A DNA stretch of 64,000 nt from contig NC_083340.1 of assembly GCF_019175385.1 (NCBI RefSeq), positions 12,102,336 through 12,166,335 on the forward strand. The letters are read 5' to 3'. The number at the start of each line of letters is the position of its first letter. Within the stretch, counting starts at the first letter, position 1. The position numbers and the translations under genes are program-made. The notes under the pieces are model-generated. The model had not been told where the DNA came from, searched no databases, and saw only the letters and a program-made list of their open reading frames with translations. The DNA comes from Lycium barbarum (lineage: Eukaryota; Streptophyta; Magnoliopsida; Solanales; Solanaceae). Shown here one piece after another: positions 11,291 to 23,408 of the stretch.

Positions 11291-12184
11291 TTATAATTTT
11301 TTTAACTAGGATTGTACTCACAGACTAAACAAAAAAATCTGCAACAAGATCACTAATTTCTCACACAAATATTTCTACATCATAGAGACATATAAACCAA
11401 ACACGTATCTACATTGTTCAGCCTTCAACTCTTCCTTAATTTTTTGCACAAAGGTCAAATTTTGACTTCACATTTAACTGACCTATGGGTAAGACTTTAC
11501 AGTTTTTTTTTGCCTTTAAAATGGTCTAAATTGCTGTTGGATAGAGTATAATATTGGAGAACAGAAATGAGATCAAAATGTCCAAAAGGAGTACAGAGAA
11601 GAGAAGGCAACATTGGCCCAAATTCCAAGCAAATCTTTGCATTTGCTGATGGATCCGCCGCTCATGGATGACGAGTGAGGCGTAACAACTGGAGATTACC
11701 AACTGGTTCCACGGCAACACCTATTTCCCATTATTTCCTGCCACTTTTCAACTACGCATCCACCCTACGTCATCCTTCTTTGTTTATTACTAATAAAAAA
11801 TAATGTTTTTAGCTTATACACACATTTAAAAAATTAGAAATGTTTTTACTAATTTATTCCTAATTAAATTTTTATCTCTTTCTAAATTACCCTTTTCCTA
11901 AAAAAGCTATTTAATAATTTTTGATTATGTTAATAAGGTAATTTGAGAAGAATAAGATCAATTTCTTTTTGAAATCCTAAAACATCACTTATTTTAAAAT
12001 AAAATGAAGATTAAAACATCACTTATTATGAAACCGAGTGAGTAACTCACTGTGACAATCTTGCTTCAACATTTTGTTCACCCCCATAATAAAAGAAAAG
12101 ATTAATCGTGCAGTTATTAAATTACCATTACGAGAATTGTTTCACTCGATCTATATTAAGAATTTAAACTCGTCTAAACAAAGT
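11291..12184. other. Non-coding stretch with a MITE end
   Basis: No gene seen. 'cacttattatgaaaccgagt' followed by 'gagta' (about 12010-12034) resembles the right end of a Stowaway-type MITE; its left end is not clear. A slightly GC-richer patch lies at 11640-11760 without a coding pattern. Confidence 0.4.
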
Positions 12185-12720
12185 AGGCGTTTGGACGTGC
12201 GATTTCATCTCATTTGGATATATGATTTTATTTCATGAGATGAAATTTCAAATAATTCAAAAAGGCATAATTTGGGATTTCAAATCATGATTTCAAAATT
12301 TTTAAATATAAGACTTTATTTATAAATTTATATTTTGTAAAAAAGAAACCCATAAATTTTTTAAATGTAACAATGTTGGTTCGTTTTCTCGGTCATCTAA
12401 TCGGGAAATGCATTCTAGGCGTGAAGAGATTGTTAGTACCAGTGGAAGGATTATATTAAAAGTAGTTACATTACTATTCATGTTAAAATTTATTTTTTAT
12501 TGAACTAAAATTTGATCAATTAATGTTGTATTTTTTAGAAAGGTCTATTAATTTTGTTATGAACTATGACTTGCTTATTTGGTAAGATTATATAATAATT
12601 GGGAAAGTTTTGATTGTTTTCATAACTTATGAAGTTTTTATATCTATAAAAAAAAATATAATTTAAAAAATTTAAATTACATGTTCAAACATGATTGTAT
12701 CTCACGATTTCATCTCGTGA
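12185..12720. repeat. MITE-like element, copy B
   Basis: Same family as 111-1160, without that copy's extra ~480 bases. It starts near 'cgtttggacgtgcgatttca' and ends near 'catgttcaaacatgattgta' with further 'cacgatttcatctcgtg'. No coding capacity. Confidence 0.5.
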
Positions 12721-13628
12721 TTTTATATGCTGCTAAGTAAATTGTCCACATTGGTTTCCAGAACATCTTGGAAGAAGAAAAAAGAATTAGAAAAGGGCGT
12801 GTAAAAATGTGCTACTTGATACCTATAGAACACATAGCACATGCAGTGTCTCACTTTCTCTACCTTCGAAACTGAATTAAAATATACTTAAAAAATAAGA
12901 TCAATGAATTGAATCAGAAAAAGAACCTTAGGCTTGATTTCATCACAAGTAATTAATTGGTCTTTTCTATAATACACGTGTACGGTGCTTCTGATAATTG
13001 TATGCGAGAGAATCTACAAAGTTGACAGGACAAAGCTTAGAATAACGTAAGATCCATTTAAATAAATTAACTAGGTGGTGTTTTTTCCTTTTAATTACAT
13101 AAAGTAAAGGAGCTTTGGATCATTGGATGCCACCTTAAGGAGCAAAGTAGTACAAAATAAATAGTATAGTACTATTTAAGCAGCATAATAGTACGCAGTT
13201 AATTCAATAGTATTACTATATGTTTAATTTAATAAATGAAAGTAGGACAATTATTATTTATTACAATAATAAAGAAAGAGGCCCACCGAGAGATTAATGA
13301 GTTTTCACGTTGGAGAACTTGAGTTGCCGGTCTTGGGGAGACACACGTTTTTTCGAGCTTATTTCCCCTTTCTGATCCCCACAAAGATTCTAAAAAAAAA
13401 AAGGTGCAGCAAAATTTTACAAGTGTTTAGTTTACCTTAAAGCACAAGCAGAGTGCAATATGTTATACACTATGAGGTAATTGTAATATATGTGCAAAGG
13501 TAGATAATTGTCTCGTAATACTAATTAGATAACTTATTAAATAGAATTCTGAATTCGTCTATGTATAGTAACTATATTAAGTTATTAACCAATTTGATAT
13601 AACCTATTAAATTATTTTAATAGTGTAA
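12721..13628. other. Non-coding stretch
   Basis: AT-rich, with no credible gene or recognised repeat apart from short A- and T-runs. Confidence 0.4.
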
Positions 13629-14115
13629 AGGCTGGGTGTGTTTGGTATGGCAAAAATTTTTGACAACTTTTTTTTAAAAAAATTAGTGATTTTTTAACTT
13701 ATTTTTTGGTGTTCGTAAATAAATAAAAAATATTATCTCAAAAGAAATATATATAATCTAAGCAAATACTATAAATGTATGGAAAAGGTTATGTTCTCGA
13801 GACATTTAGTATGTTGTCACTACTGCTTGTCAATTTGAATTGTATCAACACTCTTGTTCAATCTTCATATACGAGAATTATAAACAAGAACTCATGACTA
13901 ATGAATTCAAGTGGAGGTTCTTTTGTCAGCGCATAATAGCACGCAAAAGACAGCCTAGTGTGTGAGGGTTGTGGGGGGTGTGTTAGAGGGTGCGGGTGGA
14001 ATACCAAAAAATATTATTTGCTCATTTTCAAGGATTAGTTTTACTAAAAATAATATTTTTCAATTTTTTTATTAACCAAATATAGAGATGATTGGATCCA
14101 TACCAAACGCAGCCT
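13629..14115. mobile_element. Harbinger/Tourist-like MITE with G-rich core
   Basis: The termini are inverted: 'aggctgggtgtgtttggtat' at the left and the complement of 'ataccaaacgcagcct' at the right. The core at about 13960-14000 is G-rich ('gggttgtggggggtgtgtta'). It is related to the elements at 16484, 26940 and 59852. A TTA/TAA duplication is only approximate here. Confidence 0.6.
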
Positions 14116-15267
14116 ATAACTGTATATAAAATAAGTTCTGTTTTTTTCTTTTGTGTTTCTCTACTCTCTAGTGGTAAAAAGAAAGCTTTGATACTGAAAT
14201 ATACCAACCAAAATCACTTCAAAGAGAAAGTCAAAAGATGTATAGGAGTTGGAATAATTTTTATAAGACATGCGTAAGTTATTTCTCCTTTTTATATTCG
14301 TTCCTCGAAGTTGAATGTGGTGGAGTAAAACTTACCAAATTTTTACAATTTAAATTTTCCATTTTTATCCTGGTAAAGATATCTTTTGATAGTGAAACTT
14401 ACCTACCCAATTTACTTGGGAAAAAAAAGTTTAAAGATGAATACAAGTGCTTGAAATCAACAGGGTACTAACTACTAACCATAAAATTAATGGGATTTTC
14501 GTCGCAATTTTACTTTTGTCATCGGTGCATTTAACACAATATAAACATTCATGTGGACGGACGAAATCTGATCTTTTTATTTTATTTTAAACTTTAGACT
14601 ATAATAAAAGCGAACATCACATGATTAAACAAATAAGTTAACACGTTTTAATGAAGATTTAACGTCCATGAAGTTCACAAGGTTACTTGCCCTGATGGGA
14701 TTTTTATTTCTTAATTTTACTGAAAAGGATGATTTGGAGAAAATTGAATGCATGGTCACGACAAATATAAGTTTGATTTTTGGAGGGTCACGGACCATCT
14801 TCTATTCTCCTTTTATCATCATCCACGACCATTGAATCTGGGAGCTGCTCCTTTCCAACATAGGAGTAATATAATTTGACGGGAAATATTTCCCACCATT
14901 TAATATTCGGATCAAATTATATTAATTTATCATTGTTAAATAATCAATTAGGTGAAGATAAATATATTAACGATAGAAGTATATATAAAAGGCACATATT
15001 TCATACTTATTTAATGACAGAACCAGGATAACCACCAAATATGAGTACATTTTGGTAAAAACTTACGCGAAGTGTTTACACTAAATCATTAATCATTAAT
15101 TGACCTTAGTTAACTAAAAGTCGGAACAAAAACACATACCGTATAACTTAATAATGGTTTAAGTTATAAATTGATATATGAAAGACACATGTGTTATTTA
15201 TTGATTGGGTGTAAACACCCGGCGTGCGTAAGTATTTAATGTAAAATTTTTAAAATCGTGATTGTTA
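14116..15267. other. Non-coding stretch
   Basis: No gene supported. A 77-codon frame at 14238 overlaps the MITE edge and lacks any recognisable domain. Confidence 0.4.
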
Positions 15268-15268
15268 T

Positions 15269-15451
15269 CAGAGGAGGATTTAGAATTTAAATTCTAGGGG
15301 TTCAACTTCTAAATTTTTAGCACTAAACCATTATATTTCTAAAGTTATGGGTCCATATCTACTATTTATTGTAATTTTAGTAAATTTTTAACATAAATTT
15401 GTACCCCGCATCAAAAGTTTGGGGTTCAATACAGTGCTCCATCCGCCTCTG
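15269..15451. mobile_element. Short hAT-like MITE
   Basis: The ends are inverted: 'cagaggaggat' and the complement of 'atccgcctctg'. Flanks 'attgttat' and 'tttgttat' agree at seven of eight bases, which fits an 8-bp target duplication. Internal landmarks 'tactatttattgtaatttta' and 'acataaatttgta' recur at 54057-54232 and 57100-57285. Confidence 0.6.
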
Positions 15452-15452
15452 A

Positions 15453-16483
15453 TTTGTTATTTGAACTTTTTATTTTTGTCGTCAAAGTACTAAAATTTAT
15501 TTTTCTAGCTACTTTTCTCCAAACAATTTTCTCTCCGTAATTTTTTAAATATTTCTTTTCTTCTTTTTATCTGCTCCACAACGCTTACAAAATAATGTTG
15601 TGGTTAATGACAAGCAAAATTCAAACGTATATTTGCTTTAGATTACTCATAGACTATAGTTTAGGCAAAGGCAGTGGCAATATGCCATATAAAAAGGATA
15701 CATGAGAATCAAATCCCTCTTTTTATGGCTATCTTTTTACCTTTATGTAGTTTTGTTGGTCATGTATAGGGACTTAGCTACCAATCTCACTGAAATACTT
15801 ACATGAAATAAAGCGATGCAATCTTCAAGCACAGTAGTATTTTGTTAATATTATTTGGTGTTATTAAATGGAAGTGATCAACTTTAACCTAACCTCTATT
15901 TGGAAGAAAGAAAAAGTGATAGTCCCCACTTTATTTGAACATTTTCATTAATTAGTTGCATAGAGAATTAATAATAATTTTTTGTTACTTCAATTGAAGC
16001 TTGTAGAATATGTAATTATGTACGTACATGAACTTTTGAAAAGAAGCAGTCTCGTCTGAAGAAAATGTTAAATAATTTCCTCTGAATTACTTAACATTTA
16101 ACAATCTCGTCAGAAGAAAACAATTTTTTGTTGCACAGAAAATGTTAAAATGCGAGATAATTTCCTTCCAAGAAAATGTTTTCCACTTATAACTTGGTGG
16201 ACGAAATGATTTTCTTTGTAAATATTGCGATCTCATTTGATTTCACATGTTCCGATCAACATTTGATCCAACCATTTAGTACCTAAAATAGCACAAATAT
16301 ATTATGTTCTTACACTATTGAACATAATGTACAATCATAATATATCACACCACATACTTTTATGCCTAACTAGATAGCACTCACGTAAAATGATGAAGAC
16401 CATGAAATGATATGATGAAAGTTTCCTCCATATCAGGTGCACCGTGGACGTAAAAACAAAACATTTCCTCACCTTTGATTTTT
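15453..16483. other. Non-coding stretch
   Basis: No gene or clear repeat. It contains a short imperfect duplication around 16030-16170 ('tctcgtctgaagaaaatgtt' / 'ctcgtcagaagaaaac'). Confidence 0.4.
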
Positions 16484-17051
16484 AGGGTGTTTTTGGTACG
16501 AACGAAGATATTTTTAATTTTTTCATGTTTAACTAATCAAAATATTTTGAACAGTATTTTGCAAGATAAATAAATTCCTTAAAGAAACACGAAAATGACT
16601 TTTTCGATGAAAGTAGAAACAAGTCTTACAAGTGACATTTCTTGAGGAGAATTTCGAATAAATATTTATCCGCATCTGATATTTACTTCACACCTTTAGA
16701 TGGCTGACATATATTTGCGAAGAGACTATTTTCATTTAATCATTTTTAAGTACAACATACTTTTACCGTATTAAAGCACTTAAGCATTGTAAGTTGATAT
16801 CGTTGATATAAACACCGGGTGAGTATACTATTCAAATATTGATAGTCTCCCTCTCTCCCAACACTCCACCCTTCCCCCACACACCCCAACTCGCCCGACC
16901 CCCCCCTCTCCATCCCCACCTACTCACCTCCGCTTTATTGTATTTGCATAAATTATATATAAATGCTTTTGAAATAATATTTTTTATTTTCTTAGCAATA
17001 ACTAAAAAAAAAAACACCTATTTTTTAGTAAAACTTTCGTACCAAAAACAA
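16484..17051. mobile_element. Harbinger-like MITE with C-rich core
   Basis: Left end 'agggtgtttttggtacg' is mirrored by 'cgtaccaaaaacaac' at the right. The core at 16855-16930 is a pyrimidine stretch of C-runs ('ccgaccccccc'). Overlapping open frames on both strands here reflect low complexity and are not genes. Confidence 0.55.
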
Positions 17052-18079
17052 CTTAAATATTTTCTCTTTACCAAACTTTTGCCTCTCTCTTTGTTTAATA
17101 ATGTGCTCTCTGTTTCCCAACAACTTTCGGCCTATTTCGATTTGTGTCCAAAGTCTTGTCTTTGCATTCGGCCATAAATTAAAGGGAATTAGTCGTCAGC
17201 CTTAAAAAAAGAGTTGTAGTTTTAAATAACGAAAATTATGTCTGTAATAAGAATTTTCCAAACTCTTCTAATATAGTACTATACACTATAATGAAGGAGC
17301 CTCCGATGTTATGTTATAACTTATTCCAAAAGAACCGGAGCTCAATTATTATTTTGTAACTATCGATAAGGTCAAAAAAAAAAAAAGAAAAAAAAAAGGG
17401 AATCAGAAATTGTAATTGATTTCAAAAGCAGGTATAGATGTCTTTGTCACAACAATTGAATTGCACAAAAGCCATTCATTTACTTGAAAATTAATTATAT
17501 GCAGTACAATCAATAGCTTTCCTACTCAGGACCACTTTGTTCTTAAATTCCTGCTCCGATTTGGACCCGAGAGATATTTTACATAGGTACTATTTGCTTT
17601 ACGTAGCTTTCTGTTTCATTTTCATTATTAAAAAGAAAACGAGACCAATAATGGTGTTTGGTATTTTTGATCTTTTTCTTAGCATATAAAATATGCAGTA
17701 ATATAAAAAAAATTACATACTCTTAGCAGTTGATTACAATTAACATGCAAATGTCAAATCAGGAGTTATAAAAGTTTGCTACAGCCTACATATAAGGAAA
17801 CCATCCGTAAATGAAGTGAACAATAACCCATTACACATCATCTTCCTACTTTTTGCTCTTTTTTTAATTTTTATTTTTTAATTTTTTTTAACAATTACTT
17901 TTTGGCTCATCACCTTCCTATTTTTCTGCTCATTAAGATATTTTATAGCTGCTTTTTATACGTTCCCCCTTTCTACTTCCTATATTGGCGGATTTCATTG
18001 TTCATTCAGGAACAATAAAATCATAGTTTTGATTCAACACAATGGAAAATGGCTAGGGTATAATAAATTTTTTACTCAT
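17052..18079. other. Non-coding stretch
   Basis: No gene seen. It includes a purine run at 17373-17400 and poly-T at 17860-17890. Confidence 0.4.
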
Positions 18080-18250
18080 AGAATATCATTCGTATAGTTT
18101 TGTTACACCTTATATAATATATTTTTTATACCTCGTATAGTTTTACTATACCATGTATAATAAAATTATATACCTCGTGTTAGTCGTGTAATTTATTATA
18201 CATTGTATGATGAATTTTATGTACCTCGTATAATTTTTTGCGTGAACTAA
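18080..18250. repeat. Degenerate short tandem repeat
   Basis: Imperfect units of about 40 bases alternate 'tacctcgtatagtttt' with 'ttataccatgtataat' variants. They are AT-rich and non-coding. Confidence 0.5.
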
Positions 18251-19299
18251 ATTTTATATATGTTGTTATACCTCATATAATAATTATCTTTTGGATCTAT
18301 TATTTTGAAAGGTATTTGCTGGATATTTTTTCTAACAAATGTTGCTTCTTTTATGAACTTTTGATGAATCTATATTACGTAAAGTTAAACTTGTGCAAAT
18401 CCTCGAAACTCACTGAGGAAAGATGGAAATGAACAAGGAGATGAGTAGTGGCAGATTAAGGTGTATTAGTTGAAGAAGAGAGAGCAGTGAGAAAGATGTA
18501 GATATTTATCTTAAAGAAGAGAGATAATGATAATAAAAAGGAATTCATCCTTTCAAGAAAGAAGATAAATGATAGTGTAATACTCAATTGAGTCCCTGAT
18601 TTAGGGGGATTTGTATTTTTTTAGCATATAAAATTTGCTATTTTTGAAGGACTTTAAAAGTTATGCTAATTATGTGCTTAAATTTAAAAGCGTGACCTTG
18701 GTGTAATTTTCTCATATAAATACAATCCATTCAATCTTGTAAGATTCTTAATTAACTTTTTTATAAGTCAACATAAAGCAATTCAATACAATGAAAATTA
18801 AACAATGGCATGTTTCGTTTACTTTTAAGAATTATTGATAAAACAATATCTTTAAATCGGAAATATATGTATGTGCTTATTAAATATTGACTTGTGAAAA
18901 TGACAGATCAATAGATTGAAGTATTTGAACAATATTTGATAATGAAATGGACATACTTATTAGAATCAAGCTTTAAGATAAACTAAAATGTATACTCTTA
19001 AAAGGCATATCAAATATTATATCCCACGAAAGGATCACAAATATGTCAAAACTATTTTTTAATGAAAAAGAATATAAAATTTAGGATACTTATAAAAAAT
19101 AAACAGGAAGACCAAAACCAAATGACACCAAAAATTTGTCAGTTTTAAAGATGATTTGATTCGATTTTTCGATTTCACTTGAAACCCCTAACCTCAGTTA
19201 AGAATCGTGATGCTTCTACACAATGGTGGTAAAAATTCAACCAGATTAGTTTGAGCCAATGGAATGCTATTTTTAGCGCGGATGGAATACAATTTTTAG
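18251..19299. other. Non-coding stretch
   Basis: No supported gene. The 64-codon frame at 18238 starts on GTG and grows out of the repeat above. Confidence 0.4.
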
Positions 19300-19664
19300 C
19301 GCGGATTGTCCTTCATTTCGGGTGGTCTTTAATTTTTGGTCTTCAAATTGGTGGTCTTTAAGTTTTGTCCTTCGCCTAATATTCCGAGGTTGTGGGTTCG
19401 AATCCCAGCTCAGTGAAAAAAAATCGCAAAGCAAATGTTTAGATTCGCAAGGCAGAATTTTACAAAATTCTGGCCATGCAAATTTTGCCTAAGGCAGAGT
19501 TTTGAAGGTAAAATTTTACCTTGCGAATTCAAACTCCACCTTGGGATTTTTTTTTTTTTTACTGAGCAGGGTTCGAACCCGAAATCCTTGACCAAGAGAT
19601 TTCTAGTGAAGGACAAAAGTCAAAGACCACCAATTTGACGGACAAAAATTATGCGCTCCACCCC
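19300..19664. mobile_element. Foldback element with tRNA T-loop-like arms
   Basis: Left arm 'gggtggtctttaatttttgg', then 'ttgtccttcgcctaa', then 'gtgggttcgaatcccagctc'. The right arm reads the same blocks in inverted order ('actgagcagggttcgaaccc', 'gaaggacaaaagtcaaagac'). The outer tip is GCGCGG-like on the left and 'gcgctcc' on the right. This is the terminal motif of the MULE at 2545-9734, so it is probably a deletion derivative of that family. The loop holds 'gccatgcaaattttgcctaa' type short palindromes. Confidence 0.7.
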
Positions 19665-19865
19665 CAGCAGAGGCCAATCCTGCAAATTGCCCATGGAATA
19701 TGGGCTGCTAGGCCCAATAGCCTCTCACTGATTCAGCAAAGCCCAAGATTCAAAATTTTCTGAGCCTACTTCATTTCGGGGAATACTCTCTGGATGATGG
19801 ACCCAAGCTTCCGAATGCAGGCCAGAAAAGATAAAAGCCCAATATGTCAAGTTTAAATAACGGGT

Positions 19866-20595
19866 CATTTGCACTTTTGGCCATATTTTGTGCTGGTCTT
19901 TAATTTTTGTCCATCAATACGAATAACTTTTTCGCTGGATACATAATTTTATATTTTTGCATCATAACTAGTTATCCCGACCATGGATGGTTTCAAAAGA
20001 GGTAGGGGTAGGCCAAAGAAATATTGGGGAGAGGTGATTAGACAGGACATGACGCAGTTACAGCTTACCGAGGACATGACCTTAGATAGGAAGGGTGTGG
20101 AGGACCCACATTAGGGTAGAAGGCTAGTATATAAGTCTCGTTATCTTTCCTTATTAGTAGGCGCATTATAATTTCTTGTGCTTTGATTTATGTTATTATT
20201 TGCTACTTTCTGTACTTTGATTACTCTATTTTATCTGTGCCGCTTTCGTGATTTGCATTTCCATATCGCTTTGAATTCCTTGATTATCCTGTTTTACTGT
20301 GTCGCTTGCATTATTTCATTGCAATATCGTTTTAAATCTTTTAACCTTATCTGACCCCCTTTTTATGCTTCTATTGAGCCGAGGGTCTCTCGGAAACAGC
20401 CATCCTACCTTGATAGGAGTAAGGTCTGCGTACATTATACCCTCCCCAGACCCCAAGATGTGGGATTTCACTGGGCTGTTGTTGTTTTAACTAGTTATCC
20501 CGAATCCCTCAATGAACTTATGCCCGGTTAGACATAAGTTCGATTTTGAAGGCTAAAAAATTAAAGACCAGCATATTTGAAGATCAAGCCTTCCC
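19866..20595. mobile_element. Second foldback element, interrupted by a LINE
   Basis: Left arm 'gctggtctttaatttttgtc' (about 19900) and right arm 'aaaaaattaaagaccagcat' (about 20555-20575) are inverted copies. The loop includes 'cttatgcccggttagacata', a variant of the ATGCCGG palindrome found in the MULE. The RTE fragment sits between the arms. Confidence 0.65.
19981..20487 (+). mobile_element. 5'-truncated RTE-type LINE with 16-bp target duplication
   Basis: The first ~145 bases encode the end of an RTE reverse-transcriptase ORF ('RGRGRPKKYWGEVIRQDM' followed by 'LTEDMTLDRK'). The frame is then lost by one extra G in 'aggaagggtgtgg', so the final residues are out of frame. The rest is the 3' UTR, with the 'gtaaggtctgcgtacattat', 'ccctccccagacccc' and 'gggatttcactgggc' blocks and a short GTT tail. 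The flanks TAACTAGTTATCCCGA (19965-19980 and 20488-20503) are identical, so the insertion is young and its ends are exact. Confidence 0.9.
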
Positions 20596-20885
20596 AATTT
20601 CTTCTCAAATAACAGTAGTAATAGGACAAGCCCAACACAGAAAATCAAGTGGATAATTTCAGTGCGTGTCAATCCTCTCTCCACGAAATTGCATGTCAAA
20701 TCTCTCTTGACGAAATTATGGGCTATTCTAAAAAAATAAAAAATTATACAAGTTATTGCCAGTTACATTTATAACATGTTGCCTAAAGAAATGAAGAAAT
20801 AAATGCAATTATGAATCTTCAAAATGGTCAAAACCATAACTATTTTCAAATTATGAATATTTCATTGAAGTGACAAACTGAAAAA

Positions 20886-21537
20886 TGTCGGTCACAAGAA
20901 TTATGAGTAATTACATTTTGAAAATCGATCTCACTGTCTTTCATCCTTTGCATTTGCTGTGTGATGGTAATTTTCTTATGTGATAATCCTATTTATAATG
21001 GTGAAAAGAAGAGCGTACATTTTGTACATTGCGCGTGCATCCCATGCATTTTGTGCACCGTGCGTGTATCCCATGCGTGCGTGTACATCACACTACGGCT
21101 CAAATTCGGGGTACCGTGAGTTGAGAGGAGGCAAAAATGTCGATATAAATTTTGAAATACTTTATCACTCCATTTATAGTTTCGTCCATCTTCATCTTCC
21201 TTTGTATTTTCATGTGTTGTATTTATTGTTGACTGGAAGCTCCTACTGAGATGCAGGATGCTCCTGTAGATATGAAGATATAGGATGCTCTTGTAGAGGA
21301 GAGATATCCCGTTGAAACAGATGCAATTATTAATACATTTTCCTTGATTCTATTTTCTAAGGATAAACATAAAGGGATTGTATTATATGTTTTAGCTGAG
21401 TTTGTTAGGGGAGACTCCCTATGAGTTCTCCCTTGTGAACACATGTATCACGATTATTGCATCGGTAGATGGATGTCGACTAGTGCTACTACTTCTTCGA
21501 TCTATCTGCGCGACTATTATAGTTTAGGTTTTTAAGA
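20886..21537 (+). pseudogene. RING-H2 E3-ligase-like, copy A (dead)
   Basis: An N-terminal module begins 'ATGTCGGTCACAAGAATT' and breaks at TGA after about 32 codons. The RING part (21390-21520) aligns with copies B and C. A lost G and an extra T destroy the first Cys pair, a TGA falls after 'RGDSL', and the last CPIC pair has become 'SSIY'. 'VLPCEHMYHDYCIGRWM' is still legible. Between the modules is a run of 'gtgcatcccatgcat' repeats, then 'gatgctcctgtagatatga'. It is clearly a pseudogene of the unit at 22122-22823. Confidence 0.75.
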
Positions 21538-21660
21538 TAGGTATTATGGAAGAATAATTTTTTTACTTATGTTAATATGATCTTCATGTATCTTTTGTGT
21601 AATAAACTAACTTTAGATTCAATTGTTTGAAATTAATTGTAAAGGAAAGCCATCCAGTTG

Positions 21661-21881
21661 ACATGGATGTAATTAGTAGTACATTTTCCTTGATTCTAGT
21701 TTCTGAGGTTAGACATATAGGGGATTGTATTATATGTGTAGCCGAGTTTGTTAGAGGAGACTCCCTACGAGTTCTCCCGTGTGAGCACATATATCACAAT
21801 TATTGCATCTGTAAATGGATATTGACTAGTGCTACTACTTGTCCGATCTGTCAGCGCGACTCTTATAGTTTAGGTTTTTAG
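21661..21881 (+). CDS. RING-H2 domain fragment, copy B (zinc ligands intact)
   Basis: The frame has all eight ligands of a C3H2C3 RING: CIIC, then LPCEH, YH, C and CPIC, with spacing typical of ATL-type RING-H2 domains; such domains recruit E2 enzymes for ubiquitin transfer. The first ATG in frame is at 21661 ('MDVISSTFSL'). Open frame continues upstream to 21627 but starts on TTG, so a longer N terminus would need an upstream exon. Unlike copies A and C it has no adjacent membrane-anchor module. It ends 'SLGF' at a stop, as copy C would before its extension. It is either a separate small RING protein or a truncated duplicate whose RING has not yet decayed. Expression is unknown. Confidence 0.5.
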
Positions 21882-22121
21882 GATAGATATTATAAAAGAA
21901 TAAGATTTTCTCTTATGTTAATATGATCTTCATGTATCTAGGTGTAATAAATTGACTTAGATTCAATTGTTTGAAATTAAAATGTGAGTTTCTCCTTTGT
22001 GTTGGATTTGTAAAGCAGGATGCACATCATTTCATAAGTTATCAAAGTTTATGTAATATTTGGAGCAAAACCATAACTATATTCAAAATATGAATATTTC
22101 CTTGAAGTGACAAACTGAAAA

Positions 22122-22376
22122 ATGTCGGTCACAAGAACTACGAGTAATTACATTTTGAAAACTGATCTCGTTGTCTTTGTCTTTTGCCTTTGCTGTGTGA
22201 TGATAATTTGCTTATATGACAATCCTATATATAATGGTGAAAAGAATAGTGTTACATCTCGTGCATCGCATGTGCGTCTTGTAGACGACGCGTGCATCCC
22301 ATGCATTTCGTGCATTGTGCGTGCATCCCGCGCGTGCGTACATATCACGCTATTCATCAAATTTCGGATATCGTAA
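22122..22376 (+). CDS. Membrane-anchor module of RING-H2 copy C
   Basis: The frame is 84 codons with a real ATG. Residues 14-35 ('TDLVVFVFCLCCVMIICLY') form one strong hydrophobic helix near the N terminus, as in ATL-type ligases, which place a membrane anchor ahead of the RING. After about residue 50 the frame runs through 'gcatcccatgcat' repeats and is probably no longer genuine coding. It is likely the first exon or 5' part of a gene whose RING lies at 22587; I cannot define the splice sites. Confidence 0.35.
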   Translation: MSVTRTTSNYILKTDLVVFVFCLCCVMIICLYDNPIYNGEKNSVTSRASHVRLVDDACIPCISCIVRASRACVHITLFIKFRIS

Positions 22377-22532
22377 GTTGAGAAGACTCAAAAATGCCGA
22401 TATGAATTTTGTAATACTTTGTCACTCCTTTTATGGTTTCGTCCATCTTCATCTTCTTTTGTATTCGCACGTGTTGTATCTATTGATGACCGGATACTCT
22501 TGCTGAGATGCAGGATGCTCCTGTAGATACAT

Positions 22533-22823
22533 GATGCTCCTGAGAGGTATCCAATTGACACATATGCAATTATTAATACATTTTCCTTGATTCTATTTTC
22601 TGAGGATAGACATACATGGGATTGTATTGTATGTTTAGCCGAATTTGTTAGAGGAGACTCCCTACGAGTTCTCCCTTGCGAGCACAAGCATCACGATTAT
22701 TGGATCGGTATATGGATGTTGATTAGTGCTACTACTTGTTCGATTTGTCGGCGCGACTATTATAGTTTAGGTTTTTTGGATAGATATTATAGAAGAATAC
22801 TTTTTTCTTTTATGTTAATATGA
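22533..22823 (+). pseudogene. RING-H2 copy C, sixth zinc ligand lost
   Basis: An open frame from about 22533 ('DAPERYPIDT', no ATG) runs into CIVC, LPCEH, 'KHHDYW', then CSIC. The position that is Cys in copy B ('YHNYC') is Trp here (TGG for TGC), so one zinc site is broken. The frame continues past the usual 'SLGF' end for about 14 residues because the stop is lost. A stop lies just upstream in the same frame (TGA in 'gatacatgatgctcc'). Probably non-functional as a ligase. Confidence 0.6.
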
Positions 22824-23404
22824 TCTTTATGTATCTTATGTGTAATAAATTGATTTTAGATTCAATTGTTTGAAATTAAAATGTGGGTTTCATTCCTTGT
22901 GTTGGATTTTTAAAGCAGGACGCGCATCATTTCATAAATTATCAAAGTTATGTAATAGTTGGAGCTTTACTTATTCGTATTAGAAGTTTTGAGAATTTAA
23001 CTTTTTCATTATGTTTATTGATGAGTTAACTTAGATATTATTCATGAGTTAACTTAGATATTATTCATGAGTATCCATATAACCTCATTGGTACTTCTGT
23101 TAGAAGATCTTCTGTGAGAAGATCCCCTTGACCCAATCGATGACAGAGCGACACTTCTGGTTCTTGCAAAAAAATGAGATAATAAATAAGTAAATAACTA
23201 CTATTTCATTATTTGTTCTCTAACAAAATAAGTTGCAACAACCAAACAGATCTAATATACATATCGGCATGTACCATATCGCTATTCTGTATTTTGTCAT
23301 AATGCAATAAAGGCTCAGCTTTGATTTATATTTAACAAAAGAAAAACATTTTACTACAAAAATATAGCCTTCATGAACCATTTCCACAAATCTTCCTCTA
23401 TATC
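22824..23404. other. Duplicate tail and non-coding sequence
   Basis: 22824-22980 repeats the sequence after copy B ('tgatctt.atgtatct', 'attcaattgtttgaaattaa', 'gtgttggattt'), so the tandem unit includes its 3' flank. The rest is without features except a short 'gagttaacttagatattatt' direct repeat near 23025-23070. Confidence 0.5.
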
Positions 23405-23408
23405 GCAT

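Noticed and set aside
19390..19420. Possible tRNA gene at 'gtgggttcgaatcccagctc'
   Set aside because: Only a T-arm-like piece is present; no acceptor, D or anticodon arms precede it, and it recurs as part of a foldback arm.
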